DNA from: Fermentimonas sp.
GTDB lineage: Bacteria; Bacteroidota; Bacteroidia; Bacteroidales; Dysgonomonadaceae
NCBI GenBank assembly: GCA_015478775.1
Contig: JADMKP010000008.1
Location: 587,828-651,827, forward strand
Length of the DNA: 64,000 nucleotides
Reading direction: 5' to 3'
Under the pieces are notes generated by a model, which had not been told where the DNA came from, ran no database searches, and worked only from the letters and a program-made list of their open reading frames with translations. A program made the translations under genes and the position numbers. This document shows positions 44,915 through 52,903 of the stretch, piece by piece (position 1 is the first letter of the stretch; each line of letters begins with the position of its first letter).

Positions 44915-45226
44915 ATGAAAAGAGAGAAAGTGACTTTATTACCAAGATTATCATCAATACTTGAAGAGATGGGAGATAATATTAAACTTGCACGCTTAAG
45001 AAGAGAGCTTACAGCTGAGCAGGTTGCTGAACGTGCAGGTATTTCTCGTTCTACTCTGTGGCAGATAGAAAAAGGAACCCCAGGTACATCAATGGGTATG
45101 TATGCACAGGTTATGTTTGTTCTGGGATTAGAAAAGGATTTACTGTTACTTGCAAAGGATGATGTATTGGGTAGGAAATTGCAGGATATTGGTTTGAAAA
45201 CGGGAAAGAGAGCACCTAAGAAATAA
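44915..45226 (+). CDS. hipB: HipB-like HTH antitoxin/regulator
   Basis: 103 residues, XRE-type helix-turn-helix: IKLARLRRELTAEQVAERAGISRSTLWQIEKG. Antitoxins of this type bind the HipA kinase and repress their own operon. The ATG at 44915 is chosen over a TTG 21 bases upstream that lies inside the -7 box. The gene is followed five bases later by hipA. The C-terminal tail is basic (RKLQDIGLKTGKRAPKK). Confidence 0.88.
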   Translation: MKREKVTLLPRLSSILEEMGDNIKLARLRRELTAEQVAERAGISRSTLWQIEKGTPGTSMGMYAQVMFVLGLEKDLLLLAKDDVLGRKLQDIGLKTGKRAPKK

Positions 45227-45231
45227 AAGAT

Positions 45232-46488
45232 ATGAAGCATAAGGAAATATTTGTATATACCGATTGGGTGGAATTGGGCAAACCGGTTCTTATGGGTGTT
45301 TTGTTATCTGATATTATAAGAGGGAAAGAAGTTTTTTCTTTTGAATATTCTGATTTGTGGCTGGACTCAAAGCAAAGAAGTATCTTGGATCCGGATTTGG
45401 GATTTTATTCTGGTCCTCAATATATGAGAGATGATAGATCTAATTTCGGGTTGTTTTTAGACTCATCGCCCGACAGATGGGGTAGGGTTTTAATGAGAAG
45501 GAGGGAGTCTATTTTAGCAAGGAAAGATAACAGGAAACCCAAGAATCTTTATGAATCAGATTTTTTATTAGGTGTTTATGATTTGCACCGGATGGGTGCT
45601 TTAAGGTTCAAGCTGGATCCTGAAGGAGAATTTTTAGATAATAATAAGGATTATTCAGCACCACCATGGTCTACTATTAGGGATCTGGAGTATGCAAGTA
45701 TGGAATTGGAGAAGAATTTAGAACAGGATAACCCCGACTTGCTAAAATGGATTAACCTGCTGATGGCTCCAGGTTCATCTTTGGGTGGCGCCAGACCTAA
45801 AGCAAGTGTGCAAGATGTGAATGGTGAATTATGGATAGCAAAATTTCCTAGTAAAGATGATCTTATTGATTCGGGAGCTTGGGAAATGGTAGCTAATGAG
45901 ATGGCACAAAAGAGTGGTGTTAATACAGCTGTAGCAATGGTAAAAAGATTAAACAATAAGCATCACACATATCTGACTAAAAGATTTGATAGGATTAATA
46001 ACGAAAGACTTCATTTCTCTTCAGCCATGACTATGCTTGGCTATTCTGATGGAGCAAGTGCTGCTGATGGTGTAAGCTATCTTGAAATTGCTGAGTTTAT
46101 AATACTTAATGGTGCTAATGTAGATGCTGATTTGAGGGAGTTGTTTAAGAGAATTGTATTTTCGATTGCTATTAGTAATACAGATGACCATCTTAGGAAT
46201 CATGGGTTTATACTAGCTAAAGATGGCTGGGATTTGTCTCCTGTCTATGATATAAATCCGAATCATTATAGAGGTGGATTAAAGCTGAATATATCTGAGA
46301 ATGATAATTCTCAGGATTTCTCACTTGCATTAAGTGTAGCTCCTTTTTTTAGATTATCAGGTAATGAAGCAGAAAAGATTATCAACAATATAAAAAAAGT
46401 TGTGTGTGACTGGAGAATTTTTGCCACCAAGTATAAAATACCAAAAGTGGAACAAGATTTTATGAGTCAGGCGTTCTTATATAGTTAG
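45232..46488 (+). CDS. hipA: HipA-family serine/threonine kinase toxin
   Basis: 418 residues, complete HipA with fused N-subdomain. LGVYDLHRMGALRF, GSSLGGARPKASV (the P-loop-like segment before the ATP Lys), LWIAKFPSKDD (ATP-binding Lys), YLTKRFDR, and the catalytic SNTDDHLRNHGFIL plus metal-binding SPVYDINP are all present, so it should be active. E. coli HipA phosphorylates glutamyl-tRNA synthetase and induces growth arrest; the target here is unknown. It is the last gene of the islet, 154 bases from tRNA-Ala. Confidence 0.9.
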   Translation: MKHKEIFVYTDWVELGKPVLMGVLLSDIIRGKEVFSFEYSDLWLDSKQRSILDPDLGFYSGPQYMRDDRSNFGLFLDSSPDRWGRVLMRRRESILARKDNRKPKNLYESDFLLGVYDLHRMGALRFKLDPEGEFLDNNKDYSAPPWSTIRDLEYASMELEKNLEQDNPDLLKWINLLMAPGSSLGGARPKASVQDVNGELWIAKFPSKDDLIDSGAWEMVANEMAQKSGVNTAVAMVKRLNNKHHTYLTKRFDRINNERLHFSSAMTMLGYSDGASAADGVSYLEIAEFIILNGANVDADLRELFKRIVFSIAISNTDDHLRNHGFILAKDGWDLSPVYDINPNHYRGGLKLNISENDNSQDFSLALSVAPFFRLSGNEAEKIINNIKKVVCDWRIFATKYKIPKVEQDFMSQAFLYS

Positions 46489-46597
46489 CACTCCTTTCAT
46501 TACCATTTTTAACGCATACATGTTAAAGTATCTGCTACTGCCAATGCTGGTATTAACTATGATTTAGTGGGAAAGATTTAAATAGTAGGATAAAAAA

Positions 46598-46630
46598 AAG
46601 CACCTACTGGAATGAGTCCTGTAAGTGCTT
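46598..46630 (-). terminator. Terminator of tRNA-Ala
   Basis: Minus strand AAGCACTTAC pairs with GTAGGTGCTT, followed by a run of eight T; 12 bases after the tRNA 3' end. Confidence 0.8.
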
Positions 46631-46641
46631 GATTATTAGAG

Positions 46642-46715
46642 TGGAGAATATCGGAGTCGAACCGATGACCTTTTGACTGCCAGTCAAACGCTCTAGCCAG
46701 CTGAGCTAATCCCCC
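46642..46715 (-). tRNA. tRNA-Ala (anticodon GGC)
   Basis: 74 nt. Acceptor GGGGGAT pairs with ATTCTCC (two G-U), D arm GCTC...GAGC, anticodon stem TTTGA/TCAAA with loop CTGGCAG (anticodon GGC, codon GCC), T arm ATCGG-TTCGACT-CCGAT, discriminator A, CCA not encoded. The anticodon arm is a 17-base palindrome except for its centre. Confidence 0.96.
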
Positions 46716-46731
46716 ATTGTTTTTGGTGGTG

Positions 46732-46758
46732 CAAAGATAGATAATTTGTTTATATTTG
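46732..46758. promoter_or_regulatory. Divergent promoters for tRNA-Ala and DUF4286-ruvC
   Basis: Minus strand TATCTTTG (46739-46732), 16 bases before tRNA-Ala; plus strand TATATTTG (46751-46758), 37 bases before the DUF4286 gene ATG at 46795. The ORF-like start at 46756 lies in the box. Confidence 0.55.
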
Positions 46759-46794
46759 CAATTAGAAACAGTAAAGAAAAATAAAACAGTTGTT

Positions 46795-47103
46795 ATGATT
46801 GTATTCAATACCACTTTTCATGTGGATGAGGTTATACAGGATGATTTCATAGAATATATGCTGCAGGTATTTATACCTATGTCTACCAAAAGTGGTTTGC
46901 TGACTTATCCAAGGTTATCAAGGATTTTTGGCAAAGATGAGGATGAGGGTATATCTTTTGCAATGGAGTTTCAGGTTGCTGATATTGTTGTGATGGAGAA
47001 GTGGAATGCAGATGAGAGTAAATATGTGTTTAATCCGTTAATGGAGAGATTTAAAGAGAAGATGATTGGCTTTTCTACTCTTATGCAGACTATAGATTAT
47101 TAG
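46795..47103 (+). CDS. DUF4286 family protein
   Basis: About 102 residues from the ATG at 46795 (MIVFNTTFHVDEVIQDDFIEY), which is the usual start of this family; the upstream in-frame codons belong to the promoter region. Small cytosolic protein of unknown function, typical of Bacteroidota and often found beside ruvC, as here with its stop directly followed by the ruvC ATG. A ferredoxin-like fold of the antibiotic-monooxygenase type is plausible (MEFQVADIVVMEKWNAD) but not established. Confidence 0.85.
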   Translation: MIVFNTTFHVDEVIQDDFIEYMLQVFIPMSTKSGLLTYPRLSRIFGKDEDEGISFAMEFQVADIVVMEKWNADESKYVFNPLMERFKEKMIGFSTLMQTIDY

Positions 47104-47664
47104 ATGCAGAAAGAAAGAATAATAATGGGTATCGACCCTGGAACTCAGGTGATGGGTTATGGTATTCTGAGGGTATTGGATAACAAGCCTTCGATGATGG
47201 CTATGGGTGTGATGAAGCTGAATAAGTATGGCGATCATTATATCAAATTGGCAAAAATATATTCTAGAATTATAGGGTTAATTGAGGAGTTTTTACCTGA
47301 TGAACTGGCTATTGAGGCTCCGTTTTTTGGTAAGAATGTGCAGAGTATGCTAAAGCTGGGGCGTGCACAGGGTGTGGCAATGGCTGCTGCAATTTCACGT
47401 GATATACCTATTTTTGAATATGCTCCCTTGAAAATTAAAATGTCGATTACCGGAAATGGGAGGGCAGCAAAGGAACAGGTGGCGTACATGCTTCAGAAGA
47501 CATTACATATTCCTGATGAGAATATGTTGGTTGAGCTGGATGCAACTGATGGGTTAGCCGCTGCCTTATGCCACTTTTATCAATCGGATATCTCAACGGG
47601 TGACACAAAATACAGAGATTGGAAGGATTTTGCCATTCGAAATCCAGAGAAGGTTAAAAAATAG
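47104..47664 (+). CDS. ruvC: Holliday junction resolvase RuvC
   Basis: 186-residue RNase H-fold endonuclease that resolves four-way junctions in recombination. Catalytic residues are visible: Asp in [14 protein letters not shown], Glu in [11 protein letters not shown], and two acidic residues in [15 protein letters not shown]. Length is normal. It follows the DUF4286 gene without spacing. Confidence 0.97.
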   Translation: MQKERIIMGIDPGTQVMGYGILRVLDNKPSMMAMGVMKLNKYGDHYIKLAKIYSRIIGLIEEFLPDELAIEAPFFGKNVQSMLKLGRAQGVAMAAAISRDIPIFEYAPLKIKMSITGNGRAAKEQVAYMLQKTLHIPDENMLVELDATDGLAAALCHFYQSDISTGDTKYRDWKDFAIRNPEKVKK

Positions 47665-47695
47665 TTTTTTCGGGTTGTTATTTAAGGAATTTTTT

Positions 47696-47703
47696 TATCT
47701 TTG
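47696..47703 (+). promoter_or_regulatory. -7 box of the SPOR protein gene
   Basis: TATCTTTG only six bases before the ATG, so the transcript would be nearly leaderless. Confidence 0.45.
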
Positions 47704-47708
47704 TAGTT

Positions 47709-48674
47709 ATGAACCGACTTATATATCACATAGAATTTTTACTTCATGAGCACAATTGTGTGATTGTTCCTGATTTGGGTGGTTTTGTAATTAATGCAAT
47801 TCAGTCTAACAGGGATGATAGTAATTTGCTTAATCCTCCATCGTGTGAATTGGTTTTTAACCGCGATTTGATTCATAATGATGGGCTGCTTGCTCAATCT
47901 TATATGAAAACGTATGATCTTTCGTTTGAAAGAGCTATGTGGAGGATTCAGAATGAGGTAGTTGAGCTAAAGCAGATTCTGCGTGATAAAAGTTGTTTAG
48001 ACCTGGATAAGTTGGGTTCTTTTGCTCTAACTGATGATAATAGATTTACATATACTCCTGGTTCTTTTGTAAGGCCTGAGTTTTTTGGACTTGGGGCTAT
48101 TAAAATTCAGGAGCTTGCCACTGTTGATAAAACTATACCTATAACCGTTACTGAGACGAGTAGGGGTTGGGCGTATAAAAAGATTGGCTTTACTGCTGCT
48201 GCTGCTGCGGCAATTATTTTATTTATGTTTGTTTTACCTGTTAGCGATACTGCAATTGAAAGACAAACGGCAAATATTTCTTATGAAACCAAATGGTTTA
48301 GACCTAAACAATCTGTTATAAATACTAAGCCTTCACAGACTAATGTTGAAGCGAATGATTTATTGGATGTGGAATCTGAAAGTTTAATTGCTGCCAACGA
48401 AACTGAGATTCCTAGTGTGGAAATGTCGGTTGCAGATATTGATCAGTCTACTTATTACATTATAATGGGGGTTTTTAAGGGTGACAAATCGGCCTCTAAA
48501 TTAATAGCAACTCTTAAAGAGGAGGGATTTAATGCTGCAAACTGGTTGGAACGTCCCGATCGATTTGATGTTTATAGTGCATCTTTTAATGTTGAAAAAG
48601 AGGCTGAAGCTTATTTAAAAGAGGTTCATAATAAATTTCCAAAACATAATGATGCTTGGATTCTTAAGCGTTGA
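47709..48674 (+). CDS. SPOR-domain protein with N-terminal HU/CCDC81-like region
   Basis: 321 residues. The N-terminal 150 residues (HIEFLLHEHNCVIVPDLGGF and following) match the prokaryotic CCDC81/HU-like domain of Bacteroidota. One membrane helix (about 160-182, with a poly-Ala start) separates it from an exported linker and a C-terminal SPOR domain (STYYIIMGVFKGDKSASKLI), which binds peptidoglycan at the division site. It therefore links cytosol and wall, plausibly in cell division. Gene order after ruvC is a guide only. Confidence 0.85.
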   Translation: MNRLIYHIEFLLHEHNCVIVPDLGGFVINAIQSNRDDSNLLNPPSCELVFNRDLIHNDGLLAQSYMKTYDLSFERAMWRIQNEVVELKQILRDKSCLDLDKLGSFALTDDNRFTYTPGSFVRPEFFGLGAIKIQELATVDKTIPITVTETSRGWAYKKIGFTAAAAAAIILFMFVLPVSDTAIERQTANISYETKWFRPKQSVINTKPSQTNVEANDLLDVESESLIAANETEIPSVEMSVADIDQSTYYIIMGVFKGDKSASKLIATLKEEGFNAANWLERPDRFDVYSASFNVEKEAEAYLKEVHNKFPKHNDAWILKR

Positions 48675-48731
48675 TTGTTAGACACTGTTATTATATCGAT
48701 GAATAATTGAGTTTGTTTGAAGTATGCTTAT

Positions 48732-48739
48732 TATCTTTG
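48732..48739 (+). promoter_or_regulatory. -7 box of the PLP enzyme gene
   Basis: TATCTTTG, 33 bases before the start, with TTTG about 16 bases upstream (48712-48715). Confidence 0.5.
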
Positions 48740-48772
48740 TAGATAGAATTATCATAAGAAATATAGCAAAGG

Positions 48773-50002
48773 ATGAATTCAAAAGAATTTGAAGATAGAT
48801 TGTTAGGTGTCGGTTTTCCCAAGAAAGATGTTTATGGTTCGCTCTCAATTCCTGTTTACCATGCTTTGGCATATGAATTTGAAACAGCTGAAGAAATGGA
48901 GAATGCCTTTTGTGGAATTACACAGAAGCATACTTACTCAAGAGTAACTAATCCCACGGTACAATATTTTGAAGAAAGGGTTAAAGCTGTTACCAATGCT
49001 TTTGGTGTAACGGCTTTAAACTCGGGTATGGCTGCTATTAGTAATGCTTTTTTTACTTTGGCATGGAGCGGTAGTAATATAATTGCATCGCGTTACCTAT
49101 TTGGAAATACCTATTCTTTTTTTGTTAATACTCTTACTTCTTTTGGAGTTGAAATCAGATTCTGTGATTTAACTAATCCGGAAGAAGTATCATCTAATAT
49201 AGACGAGAATACATGTGCTCTGTTTGTTGAGGTTATTACTAATCCGCAAATGGAGGTTTCCGATTTAAAAGTATTAAGTAGGGTGGCGCACGATAAGAAT
49301 GTTCCTTTAGTGGCTGATACTACAATAGTTTCATTCTCAGCATTTAATGCTGCAGATTTGGGTGTAGACATTGATTTAATATCAAGCACAAAGTATATTT
49401 CGGGTGGAGGCACCAGTTTGGGTGGCTTGATAATTGATTATGGTAATTTCAATTGGGAGCATTCATATAAACTTAAACAGTATACTAGTTTATCTCAATC
49501 GGCATTTCATTTTAAACTTAGAAAGGAAATTCATAGAAACCTGGGTGCTTATATGACGCCAGAGGTTGCTTATATGCAGTCGCTGGGACTTGAAACTTTG
49601 AATATCAGATATGAGAGGGTTTCAAAAAATTGCTTGGAGTTGGCTAAGTTGTTACAGAATCTTAGTGGTGTGGTTTCGGTAAATTATACCGGATTACTTA
49701 ATAATCCATTTTATGAAGTCAGCAAAAAGCAGTTTGGGGAATTTCCAGGTGCTATGCTTACTTTTGATCTGGAGTCTAAAGAGAGGTGTTATGGTTTTAT
49801 GAGAAAACTAAACCTGATTAAAAGGGCTACTAATCTTTTTGATAATATAAGTCTTATTATTCATCCTGCCAGTACAATATATGGCACTTATACTCTTGAG
49901 CAAAAAGCTCTGATGGGGATAAAAGAAACCACACTCCGTTTGTCGGTTGGACTTGAGAGTGTGGATGCTTTGTATAATGATATTAAAGAAGCCTTACTAT
50001 AA
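48773..50002 (+). CDS. Cys/Met metabolism PLP enzyme (O-acetylhomoserine sulfhydrylase-like)
   Basis: 409 residues, fold-type I PLP enzyme. YSRVTNPTVQYFEERV, the cofactor region ALNSGMAAISNAFF, VADTTIVS, and the Schiff-base Lys in DLISSTKYISGGGT are family marks. It either makes homocysteine from O-acetylhomoserine and sulfide or splits methionine; PLP fold and length do not decide. No other methionine gene is close. Confidence 0.87.
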   Translation: MNSKEFEDRLLGVGFPKKDVYGSLSIPVYHALAYEFETAEEMENAFCGITQKHTYSRVTNPTVQYFEERVKAVTNAFGVTALNSGMAAISNAFFTLAWSGSNIIASRYLFGNTYSFFVNTLTSFGVEIRFCDLTNPEEVSSNIDENTCALFVEVITNPQMEVSDLKVLSRVAHDKNVPLVADTTIVSFSAFNAADLGVDIDLISSTKYISGGGTSLGGLIIDYGNFNWEHSYKLKQYTSLSQSAFHFKLRKEIHRNLGAYMTPEVAYMQSLGLETLNIRYERVSKNCLELAKLLQNLSGVVSVNYTGLLNNPFYEVSKKQFGEFPGAMLTFDLESKERCYGFMRKLNLIKRATNLFDNISLIIHPASTIYGTYTLEQKALMGIKETTLRLSVGLESVDALYNDIKEALL

Positions 50003-50018
50003 TAAGTTGTTTTATACT

Positions 50019-51254
50019 TTATTCTTCCAGTAGAGTGTTGATAAGTTGATTGAAATCCTTTTTAAAATCTTCATAGAATAATCCGGTTGCGGGACCATTA
50101 AAACCGGTATGTATTTTATTTACCTTACCCTGTTTGTCAATATATATAGTTGTGGGGTAACTTGAGAAATTCTCTAGTTCGGGCAATGCACCTGCAACAT
50201 TTTCTCTGCCTACGGCACCTCCAAATAATAAAGGATATCCTGTGTTGTATCGTTCTTTAAGCTGAGTAAGTGCTTTTTTGCCATATTCGAAATCATTTTT
50301 CCTCTCAAAAGCGATGCCGATAACTTCAACTCCACGGTCCTTATTTTCTTCATACCATGGTGCAAGAAATGCCATTTCGTCTAAACAGTTGGGACACCAG
50401 CTTCCTAGAATTGATACGATAACCACTTTGCCTTGATACTTTTCATCTTTTAACGAGACAATATTTCCATTCAGATCGGGTAATTCAAAGCTTAAAGTTT
50501 CATACCCCTCCTTTAGTCCAGCTAGAGAATAGGCGTCAGCTAGTGCTGCATTTTCATTTTTTGTGCCAATGATGCGTGTAGTTCCTCTTGTTGTATAAAA
50601 TGTTCCTTCGAAACTGTTTTCACCCGTGAAATTAAATTCAAAATAATAAGGACTCAATCCACCGAATGCCGAAAGTTGAACTCCTTTCTCAGTATAAGCT
50701 CCTTCGAGATAGCGTAAATCGCCAGATAGAGTTAGTATTGAGCCGGTTATTATATTGTTGTCTGTTTTGAAAATGCCAACGTTATGTGTTGTATCTCCTT
50801 GTTCACCTACGAAAACAACATCCCATTTACCATCTATTTGTTGTGAAGTGGAATTTGATGAGGGTTCGAATCTGTTGTTAATTCCGTATGTTGCTCTAAA
50901 AGGTACGCCCTCATCATCTTCGATATAGTTTTTTATGAACTTGCCATCTATTTGATTATCTGATACAGTGCCTATAATTACAGCATCGTATGCTACAATA
51001 GGAATAATTACCGTGTCATTATTAAGTGTAACCCCTTCTAGATCGAATCTTTCTTCTCCGTTTATGAGTGTAACGGTTGAAGAATCGTTGGTGGTGCTAC
51101 TAACTTCAAATAGAAAGGGCACCTTTTTGTTTTCAGCAACCTCAAGCTCGCCCAACCAGGTTCCTGATTGTAGTTTATTTGTATTGCTTTGTTGGGTGCA
51201 TGAGGATATCACTATAATTAGTGCTGTGAGTATGAATAATGAATTGTATTTCAT
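50019..51254 (-). CDS. TlpA-family thioredoxin-like lipoprotein
   Basis: 411 residues. Lipoprotein signal (LTALIIVISSC), about 230 residues of beta-rich N-terminal domain, then a thioredoxin fold with the redox pair in GSWCPNCLDEMAFL and the cis-Pro segment near SYPTTIYIDKQG. Periplasmic or outer-membrane-anchored thiol-disulfide oxidoreductase. It lies 63 bases after susD on the same strand and may be co-transcribed with susCD, suggesting help with folding or with reducing conditions; no glycoside hydrolase is present in this locus. Confidence 0.88.
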   Translation of the reverse strand: MKYNSLFILTALIIVISSCTQQSNTNKLQSGTWLGELEVAENKKVPFLFEVSSTTNDSSTVTLINGEERFDLEGVTLNNDTVIIPIVAYDAVIIGTVSDNQIDGKFIKNYIEDDEGVPFRATYGINNRFEPSSNSTSQQIDGKWDVVFVGEQGDTTHNVGIFKTDNNIITGSILTLSGDLRYLEGAYTEKGVQLSAFGGLSPYYFEFNFTGENSFEGTFYTTRGTTRIIGTKNENAALADAYSLAGLKEGYETLSFELPDLNGNIVSLKDEKYQGKVVIVSILGSWCPNCLDEMAFLAPWYEENKDRGVEVIGIAFERKNDFEYGKKALTQLKERYNTGYPLLFGGAVGRENVAGALPELENFSSYPTTIYIDKQGKVNKIHTGFNGPATGLFYEDFKKDFNQLINTLLEE

Positions 51255-51317
51255 ATTTATTTTGATTGATTAATTTTTTATTATTCAGCATATATATGGC
51301 TGTAAAATTACAAGTTT

Positions 51318-52871
51318 TTATTTAAACACCCATAATTTGGTTTCAATTACATCATTTCCTTGTTTACCAACTGCTTCTTGATAGCTTTGGAGGTTTACCG
51401 ACTGCTCTTTTACCGGGTAGTAAAAACGTGATGGAATGCCACCATCACCAAATAGTGGGTTGAAAGTATAGGTTGCTTGTCCACCATTTACGGGACCAGA
51501 ATATATAACATCTCCTGTTTTTATAAGGAAATTGGGAAAGCCAGTTCTACGATATTCACTCCAACCTTCGAGAAACTGAGTAAAGAGTGCGATATATTTC
51601 TGATTAAGTACATTTCTTTGGTTGGCGGCAGGTAGTGATGCTATATAAGTATTGGCATCGGTGGTTGATACGCCCCATTTTTCGAGTGATGCTCTTACAC
51701 CGTTTATATATTCGGTTTGACTCCATCCATTATATTCAGATTGAAGAAAAGCAACTTCGGAATATTCCATTAGCACTTCACCAAAATCGGGTGCACTATA
51801 TATTGCCCCTGGCAGACTAACTGAAGTTGCAGGAAATGTGCCAGCTTCTGATTCTGTTAGTCCGTATGGTAATCCCACATATTGACCATTACTGTTAACT
51901 GCTGCATATTTGTTGAGTCGGGGATCGGCAACAGCCAATTGTGTGTTTTCTCCCTTCAACAATTCTATGAATGGTTTTGAAATTGCAAAGTCTCGTCTGT
52001 TTGCAGTAACTGTAGCACGATAATATGGTGCTTCGTTTGGTGAAGAAGCTGAGTATTTGAATATTGCATTATCCGCATTACTTGTGAATACACCTTTTGC
52101 TAATGCATCTGAGAAATGAGTAGCGTAAAGGTCGGGATTTTTATCCTTCAATCTGGTAGCAAATCGTAATCGGAGTGAATTAGCAAATTTAGCCCAACTA
52201 AGATTTTTACCTGCATAGATAATATCTGATGAACCAAAAGTTGTTTCTGTTTGATATTTAAGAAGGGTGTCTCCTGCCTGTTTGAGCTCATTCAGAATAT
52301 CTGAATATATCTTTTCCTGTGAAGTGTAACCTGGTGTAAGGTTGTCTGTTTCTTGCTGGAGAGCTTGAAATTCGGGGTCATCATTACCATATGAATGATA
52401 AGGAACATTTCCAAAAATATCGGTTAGCGCATAAAAAGCATACGATTTTAATATACGGCTTATTGCTATCTGAGTTGGGTTACGACCAGCTCCATCTGCT
52501 GTTACCAGGTCTTTTGTATCAGCATCGCTGTTGAGGATTATTATTTCCTGAAGGTTATTTAGGGATTTATAGAGACCGTTCCAAATAACTTCGGAATAAC
52601 TGAATGGTATGTCATAACGTGACTCACTGGTGTAGGTAACCTGACTGATTTGTTGTGTGAATAAAGCAGTGCTTCGAAGTGATGCGGATTCACTCTTAAC
52701 ATTGTCGACAAGCTGTTTTTGAGCTGTAACAAACAAAGAGGTAGTCTGTACTGCAGATGGTCTGTTTGGATCTATATTGAGATTTTCATCAATACATGAT
52801 GATAAAAGGAGGACTAGGGGCAGTGATAATACTCTTAAATAAAAGTATAGTGATATATTAAATAATTTCAT
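51318..52871 (-). CDS. SusD/RagB-family nutrient-binding lipoprotein
   Basis: 517 residues. Lipoprotein signal (LVLLLSSCIDENLNIDPNRP) and the SusD-like helical TPR scaffold. This is the SusD-2/DUF-like group with NWSQTEYINGVRASL and C-terminal FNPLFGDGGIPSRFYYP. It is the surface lid that captures substrate and hands it to the SusC channel. The substrate is not readable; the length and the neighbour SusC are normal. Follows susC by 32 bases. Confidence 0.93.
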   Translation of the reverse strand: MKLFNISLYFYLRVLSLPLVLLLSSCIDENLNIDPNRPSAVQTTSLFVTAQKQLVDNVKSESASLRSTALFTQQISQVTYTSESRYDIPFSYSEVIWNGLYKSLNNLQEIIILNSDADTKDLVTADGAGRNPTQIAISRILKSYAFYALTDIFGNVPYHSYGNDDPEFQALQQETDNLTPGYTSQEKIYSDILNELKQAGDTLLKYQTETTFGSSDIIYAGKNLSWAKFANSLRLRFATRLKDKNPDLYATHFSDALAKGVFTSNADNAIFKYSASSPNEAPYYRATVTANRRDFAISKPFIELLKGENTQLAVADPRLNKYAAVNSNGQYVGLPYGLTESEAGTFPATSVSLPGAIYSAPDFGEVLMEYSEVAFLQSEYNGWSQTEYINGVRASLEKWGVSTTDANTYIASLPAANQRNVLNQKYIALFTQFLEGWSEYRRTGFPNFLIKTGDVIYSGPVNGGQATYTFNPLFGDGGIPSRFYYPVKEQSVNLQSYQEAVGKQGNDVIETKLWVFK

Positions 52872-52903
52872 AACTTGTTCAAAATTAAATTGTTCGTCAA
52901 TTG

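Larger units (their letters stand above)
42741..46680. mobile_element. Putative tRNA-Ala-targeted islet carrying RhuM and HipBA
   Basis: About 3.9 kb between the partial tRNA and the anticodon of the intact tRNA-Ala(GGC). Contents: rhuM, a decayed lipoprotein gene, hipB and hipA, plus AT-rich gaps. Accessory gene types and split-tRNA flanks suggest integration by a tyrosine recombinase, but no integrase or transposase is present, so it would be a defective or non-autonomous remnant. Boundaries rest on the repeat only. Confidence 0.6.

Noticed and set aside
44860..45240. 126-codon minus-strand ORF opposite hipB
   Set aside because: Mirrors the conserved helix-turn-helix gene on the plus strand; no start context or motif.
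46578..46814. 78-codon minus-strand ORF across tRNA-Ala
   Set aside because: Its centre (GGLAQLARAFDWQSKG) is the translation of the tRNA gene, a common false ORF.
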